A stretch of DNA of 15,827 nucleotides from G020350405 sp964513655 (GCA_964513655.1 CAZENQ010000070.1:1-15827), one strand, 5' to 3'. Shown: positions 7,700 to 13,826, counted from the stretch's first letter. A program made the numbers and translations. Notes: generated by a model from the sequence alone, not told the origin.

Positions 7700-8458
7700 C
7701 TATGCTACTGCCTGAATTATCGAGACAAAATCATCTGCCTTCAAGCTTGCTCCACCGACCAAAAGACCGTCTACATCCTGTTGCCCCATCAGGTCCGCTG
7801 CATTTTCGGGCTTTGCCGAGCCGCCGTAGAGTATGCGAATCCCCTCGGCCAGTTGGCTGTCATACATCTCGCCAATCAGCTTTCGTATCAGGGCGTGAAC
7901 CTCTTGTGCCTGCTGCGGTGTTGCCGTCAGGCCCGTCCCGATGGCCCAGACCGGCTCATAAGCTATGGTTACGGCCGAGGCCTTCTCGGCACTTAAGCCG
8001 GTCAGACCGTTCTTTATCTGTCTCGTTACAACTTCTTCTGTCTCGGATGCTTTGTGCTGTTCAATCAGTTCACCTACACATAATATCGGCAGCAGGCCCC
8101 CGGATATAGCAGCACTAACCTTTTTGTTTACCAGTTCGTCAGTCTCACCGATTACGTGCCTGCGCTCCGAGTGCCCGCACAGGGCATACGTACAGCCAAC
8201 ATCTTTTAGCATTGAAGGGCTTATCTCGCCGGTAAAAGCACCTTTCTGCTCGTAGTAAATATCCTGAGCGCCGACGGCGATGTGTGCGGTGCTGACCGCT
8301 TTAACCACTGCCGGAATGTACACAAAAGGTGGTATTACCGCTATGTGCACCTTCTCAGCGATATCCGACGCCCCGGACGCCACTGCTTCGGCCAGACTTA
8401 CGCTCGTGTGGCTGTCGGTATTCATTTTCCAGTTGCCGGCCACAAACGGCTTTCTCAT
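7700..8458 (-). CDS. tpiA: Triosephosphate isomerase
   Basis: A 252-residue TIM-barrel enzyme that interconverts dihydroxyacetone phosphate and glyceraldehyde 3-phosphate in glycolysis and gluconeogenesis. All catalytic residues are visible: Lys11 in AGNWKMN, His96 in ALCGHSERR, and Glu168 in IAYEPVWAIGTG, which also begins the mobile loop. The phosphate-binding segment LYGGSAKPENA and LLVGGASL complete the barrel. The start at 8458 is chosen over an in-frame ATG at 8482 because AGGAG lies eight bases upstream and the protein then begins MRKPFVAGNWKMN, the normal N-terminus. It lies 46 bases after pheA and 55 bases before secG, probably in one transcript. Confidence 0.96.
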   Translation of the reverse strand: MRKPFVAGNWKMNTDSHTSVSLAEAVASGASDIAEKVHIAVIPPFVYIPAVVKAVSTAHIAVGAQDIYYEQKGAFTGEISPSMLKDVGCTYALCGHSERRHVIGETDELVNKKVSAAISGGLLPILCVGELIEQHKASETEEVVTRQIKNGLTGLSAEKASAVTIAYEPVWAIGTGLTATPQQAQEVHALIRKLIGEMYDSQLAEGIRILYGGSAKPENAADLMGQQDVDGLLVGGASLKADDFVSIIQAVA

Positions 8459-8466
8459 AAACGACT

Positions 8467-8471
8467 CTCCT
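8467..8471 (-). promoter_or_regulatory. Shine-Dalgarno site fixing the tpiA start
   Basis: AGGAG on the minus strand lies eight bases before ATG 8458. It rules against the longer reading from 8482. Confidence 0.6.
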
Positions 8472-8504
8472 GCCAAAATCAACTACTCCTTATCAATAAG
8501 TCCG

Positions 8505-9575
8505 TTAAAGTAACTCTGTTGCCCTCGGGAAACTGCCTAATATCGAAAGCTGTAGACAGTGCTCACGAGCCTCTTCCAGGCCCTTTTTCACCCGTTCTTC
8601 CGTCCTGTGGCCGAGAAAATCCACAAAGAAATAGTATTCCCATTGCCTCTTCTTGCTGGGCCTGGATTCTATATTTGTCAGATTTATATCGCATCGCTTG
8701 AAGACCTCCAGCACATCAGCCAGAGCACCGGCTTTATGGGCAGTGCTGAATAATATAGCGGTCTTATCCTCGCCGCTAGGTTTTGCATCTTCGCGGCTGA
8801 TTACCAGAAATCGCGTTATATTGTTGGGGTTATCCTCGATATGCTCACAGACAATTCTCAGCCCGTACAGCTCTGCGGCTACGCCGGAGCCAATTGCCGC
8901 GGCGATTTGCTCTTCCGCCGCTGTTTGCGCAGCTTTGGCACTGGAGGCCACAGGGACCGTCTGTGCGTCCTTGAAGGTGGCGCTCAGCCAGTTTCGGCAC
9001 TGAGCAAATATTTCCGGCTTTGAGTAAATCTTCGCGACCTCTTCCAGCGAGCAATTTGCCAGTAGATTGTGATGAATTGCCATCAGGACCTCGGAGCATA
9101 TCTTCACATTGGAATCTATGAGGGCATCGAGCGTCTCTATTACGCCGCCGCCTGTGGTATTCTCTATCGGTGCAAGGCCCAAATCGCAGTGGCCTTTGCT
9201 GACTTCATCGAATATGCTTAAGATATCAACCAGCGGCTCATATTCGACGCTCTGCCCGAATTTGAGCATTGCCGCGGTATGGCTGAAACTGCCCTCCGGG
9301 CCCAGATAACCAATCCGCAGCGGTCTTTCCAGGGCAAAAGAGCCGCTCATCAGCTCTCGCCAGATGGCCACGAGGCACTTGTCCGGCAGTGGGCCTTCAT
9401 TGGCCTTTAGCATTGTTTCAAAAACTTTTTTTTCGCGGTCGGGCGCGTAAATCTGTCCGCCTGTCTTGTTCTTTAGTTTGCCTATATCTATGACGACGCG
9501 TGCTCGTTCGTTGAGCAGCTTTACAAGCTGCTGGTCAATGTCGTCGATGCGCTTTCTAAGTTCTTCGAGAGACAT
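8505..9575 (-). CDS. pheA: Bifunctional chorismate mutase/prephenate dehydratase
   Basis: A 356-residue enzyme that makes phenylpyruvate from chorismate in phenylalanine synthesis. Three domains follow each other. An AroQ-type chorismate mutase (about 1-85) has Arg7, Arg24, Lys35, Arg47 and Glu48 where catalytic residues are expected. The prephenate dehydratase (about 86-265) has IGYLGPEGSFSH, APIENTTGGGV and the catalytic NNITRFLVI. A C-terminal ACT domain (about 275-350) has GALADVLEVF and the Phe-binding ESRPSKK motif, so feedback inhibition by phenylalanine is likely. The length is typical of P-proteins. No strong Shine-Dalgarno site precedes ATG 9575. It is the first gene of the long minus-strand cluster, with a candidate promoter upstream. 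Confidence 0.95.
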   Translation of the reverse strand: MSLEELRKRIDDIDQQLVKLLNERARVVIDIGKLKNKTGGQIYAPDREKKVFETMLKANEGPLPDKCLVAIWRELMSGSFALERPLRIGYLGPEGSFSHTAAMLKFGQSVEYEPLVDILSIFDEVSKGHCDLGLAPIENTTGGGVIETLDALIDSNVKICSEVLMAIHHNLLANCSLEEVAKIYSKPEIFAQCRNWLSATFKDAQTVPVASSAKAAQTAAEEQIAAAIGSGVAAELYGLRIVCEHIEDNPNNITRFLVISREDAKPSGEDKTAILFSTAHKAGALADVLEVFKRCDINLTNIESRPSKKRQWEYYFFVDFLGHRTEERVKKGLEEAREHCLQLSILGSFPRATELL

Positions 9576-9654
9576 AAGTTAAGTACCAAGGGCAACCGTT
9601 GAAAAACAAATCTTCGCTGTTCGGCGGCGCGGTCATTTTCTGTAAAAACTACTA

Positions 9655-9683
9655 ACGTTACCAGAATTTTGGTGTTGCGTCAA
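9655..9683 (-). promoter_or_regulatory. Candidate sigma-70 promoter for the pheA-led cluster
   Basis: On the minus strand TTGACG (9683-9678), 17 bases, then TAACGT (9660-9655), about 80 bases upstream of pheA. The -35 is good and the -10 is weak (3 of 6). It lies in the divergent gap between pheA and ogt; the ogt side shows only a poor match (TTGCGT-N17-TAGAAA). Confidence 0.4.
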
Positions 9684-9730
9684 TGGATTAGGTTGATTAG
9701 AAATGAAATTGTTGTGAATGCGAGGATAAA

Positions 9731-10255
9731 ATGCAAGAAGTGGCAAAATATGTGATTTTTAGGACGAGATGGGGTTATTTCGGTCTTGCGGGGTGCAATA
9801 GAGGACTTTTGAGGTCGTGTTTGCCTGGCGGTCGGGAGGTGGTTAAGTCGAGGTTGTTACAGGGTTTGGGGGCCTGCCGGAGTGAGAAGGCGGTTTTCAA
9901 GGAGGTGCGAGAGCTGGTAAGTGCTTATTTTGAAGGGGCTTGTGTGGATTTTGGTCAGGTTGGAGTTGTGCTGGATGGTTTCAGCAGGTTTGGCAGGCAG
10001 GTGTTGGGGACGTGCAGGGACGTAAGGTACGGCGGGACAATAAGTTATGGCGAGTTAGCTGAGCGGATTGGTAGGGCCGGGGCCGCGAGGGCGGTCGGCG
10101 GGGCGCTTGCGAGGAACCCGCTGCCGCTTATAATTCCTTGTCACAGAGTGACTTGCGCGAATGGCAAGATTGGAGGGTTCAGTGCGGCAGGGGGGGCAAG
10201 GGTCAAGAAAAAGATGCTTGATTTTGAGCGAAAAATCAGGGTGGAGAGAAAGTGA
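9731..10255 (+). CDS. ogt: Methylated-DNA-protein-cysteine methyltransferase (Ogt/MGMT type)
   Basis: A 174-residue suicide DNA repair protein that takes the methyl group from O6-methylguanine onto its own cysteine. The active site IIPCHRV gives Cys137. ARNPLPLIIPCHRV includes the Arg finger at about 128, YGELA with A..VG.AL is the DNA-binding helix-turn-helix region, and IGGFSAAGG follows the active site. The N-terminal half (1-85) is divergent, as usual. GAGGA lies four bases before ATG 9731. Codons are markedly G-rich and C-poor compared with the neighbouring genes: one 60-base stretch, 9841-9900, has 25 G and 8 C. The last codons, encoding LDFERKIRV, lie in the first of three related 27-base repeats that continue into noncoding DNA. 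Confidence 0.92.
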   Translation: MQEVAKYVIFRTRWGYFGLAGCNRGLLRSCLPGGREVVKSRLLQGLGACRSEKAVFKEVRELVSAYFEGACVDFGQVGVVLDGFSRFGRQVLGTCRDVRYGGTISYGELAERIGRAGAARAVGGALARNPLPLIIPCHRVTCANGKIGGFSAAGGARVKKKMLDFERKIRVERK

Positions 10256-10366
10256 AAAGTGAGAAGGCAAAAGGAATTGGACCTTTGATTTTGGACTAAA
10301 AATGGCGGTAGGGAATTTGACAGGTGCGGGGTCGCCCTTGTTTTTGGGCGAAAAATGGGGGTTGAG
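10220..10366 (+). repeat. Three diverged 27-base repeats starting inside ogt
   Basis: Copies lie at 10220-10246, 10287-10313 and 10340-10366. They share the pattern G(A/T)TTTTG-GC-AAAAAT--GG-, and the spacing (67 and 53) is not a multiple of three. The first copy overlaps the ogt C-terminal codons; the others are noncoding. Confidence 0.5.
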
Positions 10367-10374
10367 GGTGTGAC

Positions 10375-10469
10375 AAAGTGTTTCAAAGTGTGAAAAAATT
10401 GGAAAAACTCAGAAAAAGGGGTGGAATTGCGCTGGAATAAGTGTGTGAAAGTGTTTCAAAGTGTGAAAA
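10375..10469 (+). repeat. Two direct copies of a 22-base repeat
   Basis: Copies at 10375-10396 and 10448-10469 are identical over 22 bases, beginning AAAGTGTTTC and ending AAAGTGTGAAAA, with start points 73 bases apart. Similarity continues a further dozen bases to GGAAAA. Each copy itself contains AAAGTGT twice. Confidence 0.75.
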
Positions 10470-10542
10470 TTTAGGAAAATTTTAGCGTTAAAATGGGGGG
10501 TTTGGAGGGGTCAAAAATTGGCCGGGCGGGGGCCGGGGCGCA

Positions 10543-10569
10543 ATATACACTATTTAAACTAGTGTATAT
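10543..10569. repeat. AT-rich perfect dyad, 10-base arms
   Basis: ATATACACTA (10543-10552) and TAGTGTATAT (10560-10569) are exact reverse complements around a 7-base centre, TTTAAAC. It is an AT-rich island immediately after a GC-rich run. It could be an operator or a hairpin; no T-run follows, so a terminator is less likely. Confidence 0.6.
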
Positions 10570-10591
10570 CTTGGGGGAAATTGTCGCATAT

Positions 10592-10608
10592 TGACAAATT
10601 TGTTGTCA
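10592..10608. repeat. Small dyad TGACAA-N5-TTGTCA
   Basis: Six-base perfect arms with a 5-base centre, 23 bases after the larger dyad. It may be a protein-binding site or chance. Confidence 0.35.
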
Positions 10609-10658
10609 GTTTGCGCAGGATTTTGACGGAAATTGGATTTTGCCACAGAGGGAAGTAA

Positions 10659-10685
10659 CCACGAATTTTCACGAACTGACACGAA
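10659..10685 (+). repeat. Three CACGAA units with 10-base period (copy A)
   Basis: CACGAA begins at 10660, 10670 and 10680 with four variable bases between units. It lies immediately upstream of structured element A. CACAGAGG lies just before it (10644-10651), and CACGGAGAGG lies beyond the element (10851-10860). Confidence 0.7.
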
Positions 10686-10692
10686 GAGGTTT

Positions 10693-10819
10693 TGGCTTCA
10701 TGGGCCTGGCTGTGACCGGCCTTTTTTATCCAAACTTGCAGCCGTACTCCGAGCGAGCTCGTGCGTTCGGCCTGCGAAGTTCGTCTAAGTTGCTGACGTT
10801 GTCAGCCGTGGTGAAGCCA
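10693..10819 (+). ncRNA. Structured repeat element, copy A
   Basis: A 127-base unit bounded by TGGCTTCA (10693-10700) and its reverse complement TGAAGCCA (10812-10819). Inside are a GGCC-t-GG / CCGGCC hairpin (10703-10721) followed by six T, and a long stem in which AACTT, GCA and GCCG (10733-10744) pair with CGGC, TGC and AAGTT (10768-10781). That stem encloses the hairpin CGAG-CGAG-CTCG (10750-10761). A last hairpin, GCTGAC-GTT-GTCAGC, lies at 10792-10806. Copy B has the same stems in the same order with different bases. Whether it is transcribed is unknown; it could be an RNA or a small non-autonomous mobile element. Confidence 0.55.
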
Positions 10820-10919
10820 GAGTTGCTATATCTTAAGTATGGAGTGAGGGCACGGAGAGGTGGGCGGGGTGGAAATGCATGCGGATTTGATTGAAAATGG
10901 GCGATTGAGGGGAAGTTAG
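10820..10919 (+). other. Spacer between the two structured elements
   Basis: It contains CACGGAGAGG (10851-10860), related to the CACAGAG/CACGAA repeats, and otherwise G-rich unique sequence. No gene is supported. Confidence 0.5.
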
Positions 10920-10946
10920 CCACGAATGAACACAGATGGGCACGAA
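10920..10946 (+). repeat. Three CACGAA-like units with 10-base period (copy B)
   Basis: CACGAA at 10921, CACAGA at 10931 and CACGAA at 10941. It stands directly before structured element B, as copy A stands before element A. Confidence 0.7.
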
Positions 10947-10953
10947 TGGGCTC

Positions 10954-11074
10954 TGGCTTCATGGGCCATTTTTAATGGCCGGGTCAGGCAAAGTCATCAA
11001 CTATACTCGAAGCGAGCTTCTGCGCCAGCCTGTTGACTTTGTCTGTTGGCCGGTAGCCGGCCCTGGTGAAGCCA
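10954..11074 (+). ncRNA. Structured repeat element, copy B
   Basis: A 121-base unit bounded by TGGCTTCA (10954-10961) and TGAAGCCA (11067-11074). Stems in order: GGCCATT-TTT-AATGGCC (10964-10980); a 12-pair stem 10985-10996 with 11034-11045 (one G-T pair), which encloses GAAG-CGAG-CTTC (11009-11020); and GGCCGG-TAG-CCGGCC (11048-11062). Compared with copy A, the CGAG loop, the flanking TACTC and TGCG, and both ends are conserved, while stem bases change in pairs. GGGCC at 10963-10967 can also extend the closing stem by pairing with GGCCC at 11059-11063. The function is unknown. Confidence 0.55.
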
Positions 11075-11090
11075 AAGAAGGGCCTTTTTT
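11059..11090 (+). terminator. Terminator-like hairpin at the end of element B
   Basis: GGCCC (11059-11063) can pair with GGGCC (11080-11084), which is followed by six T. The stem is only five pairs with a 16-base loop, so it is weak. It competes for the same GGCCC used inside element B. Confidence 0.4.
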
Positions 11091-11116
11091 GCTTTAGGGA
11101 GGATGTACACGAATTA

Positions 11117-11178
11117 GTTTTGAGCGGGCGGGCGCGGACGCAAGCCTTGCATCTGCATCAAGATTCCTCGCTCAAAAC
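11117..11178. repeat. Inverted repeat with 10-base arms
   Basis: GTTTTGAGCG (11117-11126) and CGCTCAAAAC (11169-11178) are exact reverse complements separated by 42 bases that include the small hairpin GCAAG-C-CTTGC. ACACGAAT, resembling the CACGAA units, stands just before the left arm. Confidence 0.6.
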
Positions 11179-11191
11179 GGCTTTAGAATAG

Positions 11192-11219
11192 ACTGGATCC
11201 CAGCCTTCGCTGGGACGAG
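11192..11219. repeat. REP-like hairpin (CTGGATCCC...GGGACGAG type)
   Basis: TCCCAGC (11198-11204), loop CTTC, GCTGGGA (11209-11215), with ACTGGA before and CGAG after. It resembles the widespread intergenic 'CTGGATTCCCGC...GCGGGAATGACG' repeat of many bacteria. That resemblance is from general knowledge and was not searched. Confidence 0.6.
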
Positions 11220-11293
11220 CGGGGTGAAGTTGGGGGGAGGGATTTTTCAGGCCTGAAGGGGTAAAAAGAAGTAAAAAAGTCCGATAATTTTGC

Positions 11294-11321
11294 TTGACAA
11301 GCCCGGTCAGGGATATAAACT
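11294..11321 (+). promoter_or_regulatory. Candidate promoter for the beta-propeller gene
   Basis: TTGACA (11294-11299), 16 bases, then TAAACT (11316-11321). The -35 is a perfect consensus and the -10 is fair. It would give a leader of about 230 bases. Confidence 0.4.
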
Positions 11322-11560
11322 GCGGTTAATGTGATATATGGCAAGGGAGTGGTGAGAAAGCATCATTCGTATGCGGTAGAGGCTTTCCCCCCACGAAAAG
11401 GGAATATTTGGTATTTTGGAGGTGCAGGGAGTACCGGCGGATTGAGGCGAATTCAGGGCCGTGCGTCAAGGAGACTCGCGCTAGAACTGTGGATGGCTGT
11501 GAAAGGGCGTTTAATCTGATTAATAATAGATGATGAGCTGAAATGCTCAGGAGGTGTGAA
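11322..11560 (+). other. Long leader of the beta-propeller gene
   Basis: About 240 bases between the candidate promoter and the ATG. A 62-codon ORF (11331-11519) has no Shine-Dalgarno site and resembles nothing I know. A small hairpin, TGAGC-TGAAAT-GCTCA (11534-11549), touches the first base of the Shine-Dalgarno site. I recognise no riboswitch. Confidence 0.4.
11549..11554 (+). promoter_or_regulatory. Strong Shine-Dalgarno site for the beta-propeller gene
   Basis: AGGAGG, six bases before ATG 11561. It overlaps codons that an upstream ATG at 11543 would use, so 11561 is the likely start. Confidence 0.7.
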
Positions 11561-13738
11561 ATGTTAACAGGTAACAAAAATAAGAAATTGCTTGTGGCGG
11601 TTGTGTGGTGCTTAGCGGTGGCCAGTGGGGTCCAGGTAGAGGGGGTTACGGAGGAATGGGTGGCGCGTTACGACGGGCCTGCCAGCAGCTGGGACCGAGC
11701 ACGCGCCCTGGCCCTGGACTCAGCGGGGAATGTCTACATTACAGGTGATTCCGTTGCCACCGGGTTCTGGGACTACGGCACGGTCAAGTACGACGCAGAC
11801 GGCAACGAACTGTGGGCGGCCCATTACGACGGCCCCGGTGGCGGAGGCGATATTGACTGGTGCTACGCCGTGGCCGTGGATGCCGTAGGCAATGTTTACG
11901 TGACCGGGGAATCCTGGGGCGGGCCAAACGTTGGCGCCGATTATGGCACGGTGAAGTACGCAGCAGACGGCAATGAGGTGTGGGTGGCCCGCTACGACGG
12001 CGCCGGCGACACAAACGAGTTGCTGGGGAACGACCAGGCCTACGCCGTGGCCGTGGATGCCGCAGGCAATGTTTACGTTACGGGGTATTCCCATGGCAGC
12101 AGCACGCACTGGGACTACGCTACCGTTAAGTACGACCCAAATGGAAATGAGCTATGGGTGGGTCGCTACGAGGGCCCCGATAGTGATATAGGCCGCGCCT
12201 TGGGCGTGGACGGTGTAGGCAATGTCTATGTTACAGGCGGGTCATCCGGCGATTACTGTACCATCAAGTACGACCCGAATGGCAATGAGGTGTGGGTGGC
12301 CCGCCACAGCGGGTCCGGCGCGGCCTGTGCTCTGGCGGTAGACGGCTCAAGCAACATCTACGTCACGGGGGGCGCCTATACCACCATCAAGTACGACCAC
12401 AACGGGACCGAGCAGTGGGTGGCCGACTACAACGGGCCCGGAGGCTTTGGCGATTCGGCCTACGACCTGGGCGTAGACGGCTCGGGCAATGTTTACGTCA
12501 CGGGGGAGTCCTGGGGTGGGCCAGGCCTTGACTCCGATTACGCCACGGTCAAGTACGACCACAACGGGACCGAGGTGTGGGTGGCCCGCTACGACGGGCC
12601 AGTTAGCGACGACGATTCAGCCTACGCTATGGCCGTAGACGGCTCGGGCAACGTGTACGTCACTGGTTCGTCTTACGGTGGCTGGGAGACGCTCAGCAAC
12701 TATACCACTGTAAAGTATGGACCCGATGGCAACGAGCAGTGGGTGATCCATTATGACGGCCCCGCCACTGGGGACATTTGGGACTACGATTCGGCGTACG
12801 ACGTGGCCGTAGACGGTTCAGGCAATGTGTATGTGACGGGAACCTCTGGCGACATAGAGGACGACTACGCTACAATCAAGTATTCTCCGGGTGTTTGCAA
12901 CTACGAGCTTACAATTACCGCCGGTCCCGGCGGGGAAACGGACCCGAATGATGGTATCCATGCCTATCCATGTCAGTCTTTCGCTACGGTTACAGCGATA
13001 CCCGACGTGAATTACATCTTTGACCACTGGGAACTGGATGGAAACGATGTAGGTTCAGACAATCCCTATCCAATTTTTATGAATGGTGAGCGTGCGCTGG
13101 ACGCAACCTTCTCCCCCGATGGTGATGGTGATGGAATTCCTAATGACGGCGATAACTGTCCTGTTGTTTATAATCCTAATCAGGTAGACACCGACGGCGA
13201 GGGCATAGGAGACCTTTGCGACAATTGCCCGACTAATTATAATCCTAATCAGACAGACACCGACGGCGACGGGATAGGGGATCGTTGCGAGTGCTATGCA
13301 GCGAATATTGACGGGGTAGACCCCGTTAATTTTGATGATTTTGGAATGTTCGCAAATGACTGGGACTCGACTGGCTCTGGTCTGGCGGGTGATACGAACG
13401 GAGATGAGTGTGTAGATGTTTGGGACTTAGCGCAAGTGGCACAGCACTGGATGGAGGGATGCCATGTAGCGCCGCCCTGGCAGGCGTGCTGGGAGTGCCC
13501 AAGGCAGTGCCACGGTGATGCAGACTGTCAGGCACAAGGCCTCGGTGGGAGATACTGGGTTTACACTTGGGACGTGTCTATCTTTTATGCAGCGTATGGC
13601 ACGCGCTACCCCGACCCCGGCTATGATCCTTGCGCTGACTTCAATAGAGACGGTTATGTGGATTTCGATGACGGCGAGATATTGAGTGCGTGGTATGGTG
13701 TGGAGGGTGTTCCTGCTGATTGCCCAACAGAACCCTAA
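11561..13738 (+). CDS. Secreted SBBP-type beta-propeller protein with TSP3 and dockerin-like modules
   Basis: A 725-residue exported protein. A signal peptide (NKNKK, then LLVAVVWCLAVASGV, about 1-27) is followed by eight repeats of the pattern AY.VAVD.SGNVYVTG.S alternating with Y.TVKYD.NGNE.WV..YDGP (about 30-445). This matches the SBBP seven/eight-bladed propeller family. Next come a divergent InlB-like domain (about 446-516, ITAGPGGETDPNDG to FDHWELDG) and two calcium-type TSP3 units (DGDGDGIPNDGDNCP, DTDGDGIGD). A dockerin/EF-hand-like module follows (VNFDDFGMFANDW, GDTNGDECVDVWDL), then a Cys-rich second one ending FNRDGYVDFDDGEILSAWYG. No membrane anchor or sorting tail is visible. Its substrate is unknown; surface binding or a carbohydrate role is inference. 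Propeller DNA is GC-rich and very repetitive, while the region after about 12900 is AT-richer. Confidence 0.85.
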   Translation: MLTGNKNKKLLVAVVWCLAVASGVQVEGVTEEWVARYDGPASSWDRARALALDSAGNVYITGDSVATGFWDYGTVKYDADGNELWAAHYDGPGGGGDIDWCYAVAVDAVGNVYVTGESWGGPNVGADYGTVKYAADGNEVWVARYDGAGDTNELLGNDQAYAVAVDAAGNVYVTGYSHGSSTHWDYATVKYDPNGNELWVGRYEGPDSDIGRALGVDGVGNVYVTGGSSGDYCTIKYDPNGNEVWVARHSGSGAACALAVDGSSNIYVTGGAYTTIKYDHNGTEQWVADYNGPGGFGDSAYDLGVDGSGNVYVTGESWGGPGLDSDYATVKYDHNGTEVWVARYDGPVSDDDSAYAMAVDGSGNVYVTGSSYGGWETLSNYTTVKYGPDGNEQWVIHYDGPATGDIWDYDSAYDVAVDGSGNVYVTGTSGDIEDDYATIKYSPGVCNYELTITAGPGGETDPNDGIHAYPCQSFATVTAIPDVNYIFDHWELDGNDVGSDNPYPIFMNGERALDATFSPDGDGDGIPNDGDNCPVVYNPNQVDTDGEGIGDLCDNCPTNYNPNQTDTDGDGIGDRCECYAANIDGVDPVNFDDFGMFANDWDSTGSGLAGDTNGDECVDVWDLAQVAQHWMEGCHVAPPWQACWECPRQCHGDADCQAQGLGGRYWVYTWDVSIFYAAYGTRYPDPGYDPCADFNRDGYVDFDDGEILSAWYGVEGVPADCPTEP

Positions 13739-13805
13739 GCTTGGAGAAGAGCGGCGTTGGATTAAGGGATGAAATAGGAAGGGCGGGGCCAGGGGTTATG
13801 GGGTC

Positions 13806-13826
13806 CACCCAAGGCAGGCTTGGGTG
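13806..13826. repeat. Perfect 8-base-arm hairpin after the propeller gene
   Basis: CACCCAAG (13806-13813), loop GCAGG, CTTGGGTG (13819-13826). It lies about 67 bases after the stop and has no T-run, so it is not a classical terminator, though it could protect the transcript end. Confidence 0.5.

Larger units (their letters stand above)
10256..10640 (+). other. G-rich noncoding stretch after ogt
   Basis: I see no supportable gene here. The plus strand is rich in G, A and T and very poor in C: 10441-10500 has 19 G and 2 C. It holds the short repeats and two dyads listed separately. No clear terminator with a T-run follows ogt. Confidence 0.6.

Noticed and set aside
10141..10386. Minus-strand ORF with apparently repeated peptides
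   Set aside because: The repeats are out of phase (67 and 53 bases), and the ORF overlaps the well-supported ogt gene.
10640..10894. 84-codon plus-strand ORF across structured element A
   Set aside because: It runs through the CACGAA repeats and the hairpins, has no Shine-Dalgarno site and resembles no protein family; the structure explains the sequence better.
10659..10949. CRISPR-like array of CACGAA units
   Set aside because: Units are six bases with four-base gaps; there are no long repeats, no unique spacers and no cas genes.
10726..10962. 78-codon minus-strand ORF across elements A and B
   Set aside because: It spans both repeats, lacks a start signal, and copy B does not preserve the reading frame.
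10693..11074. Integron attC sites
   Set aside because: Hairpin units with inverted ends suggested this, but the RYYYAAC/GTTRRRY end boxes are not placed as in attC, and there is no cassette ORF or integrase.
11331..11519. 62-codon ORF in the propeller gene leader
   Set aside because: No Shine-Dalgarno site, no recognisable motif; kept only as a note in the leader entry.
11720..13027. Several minus-strand ORFs inside the beta-propeller gene
   Set aside because: They are shadows of the repetitive GC-rich blades, with repeated out-of-frame peptides and no start signals.
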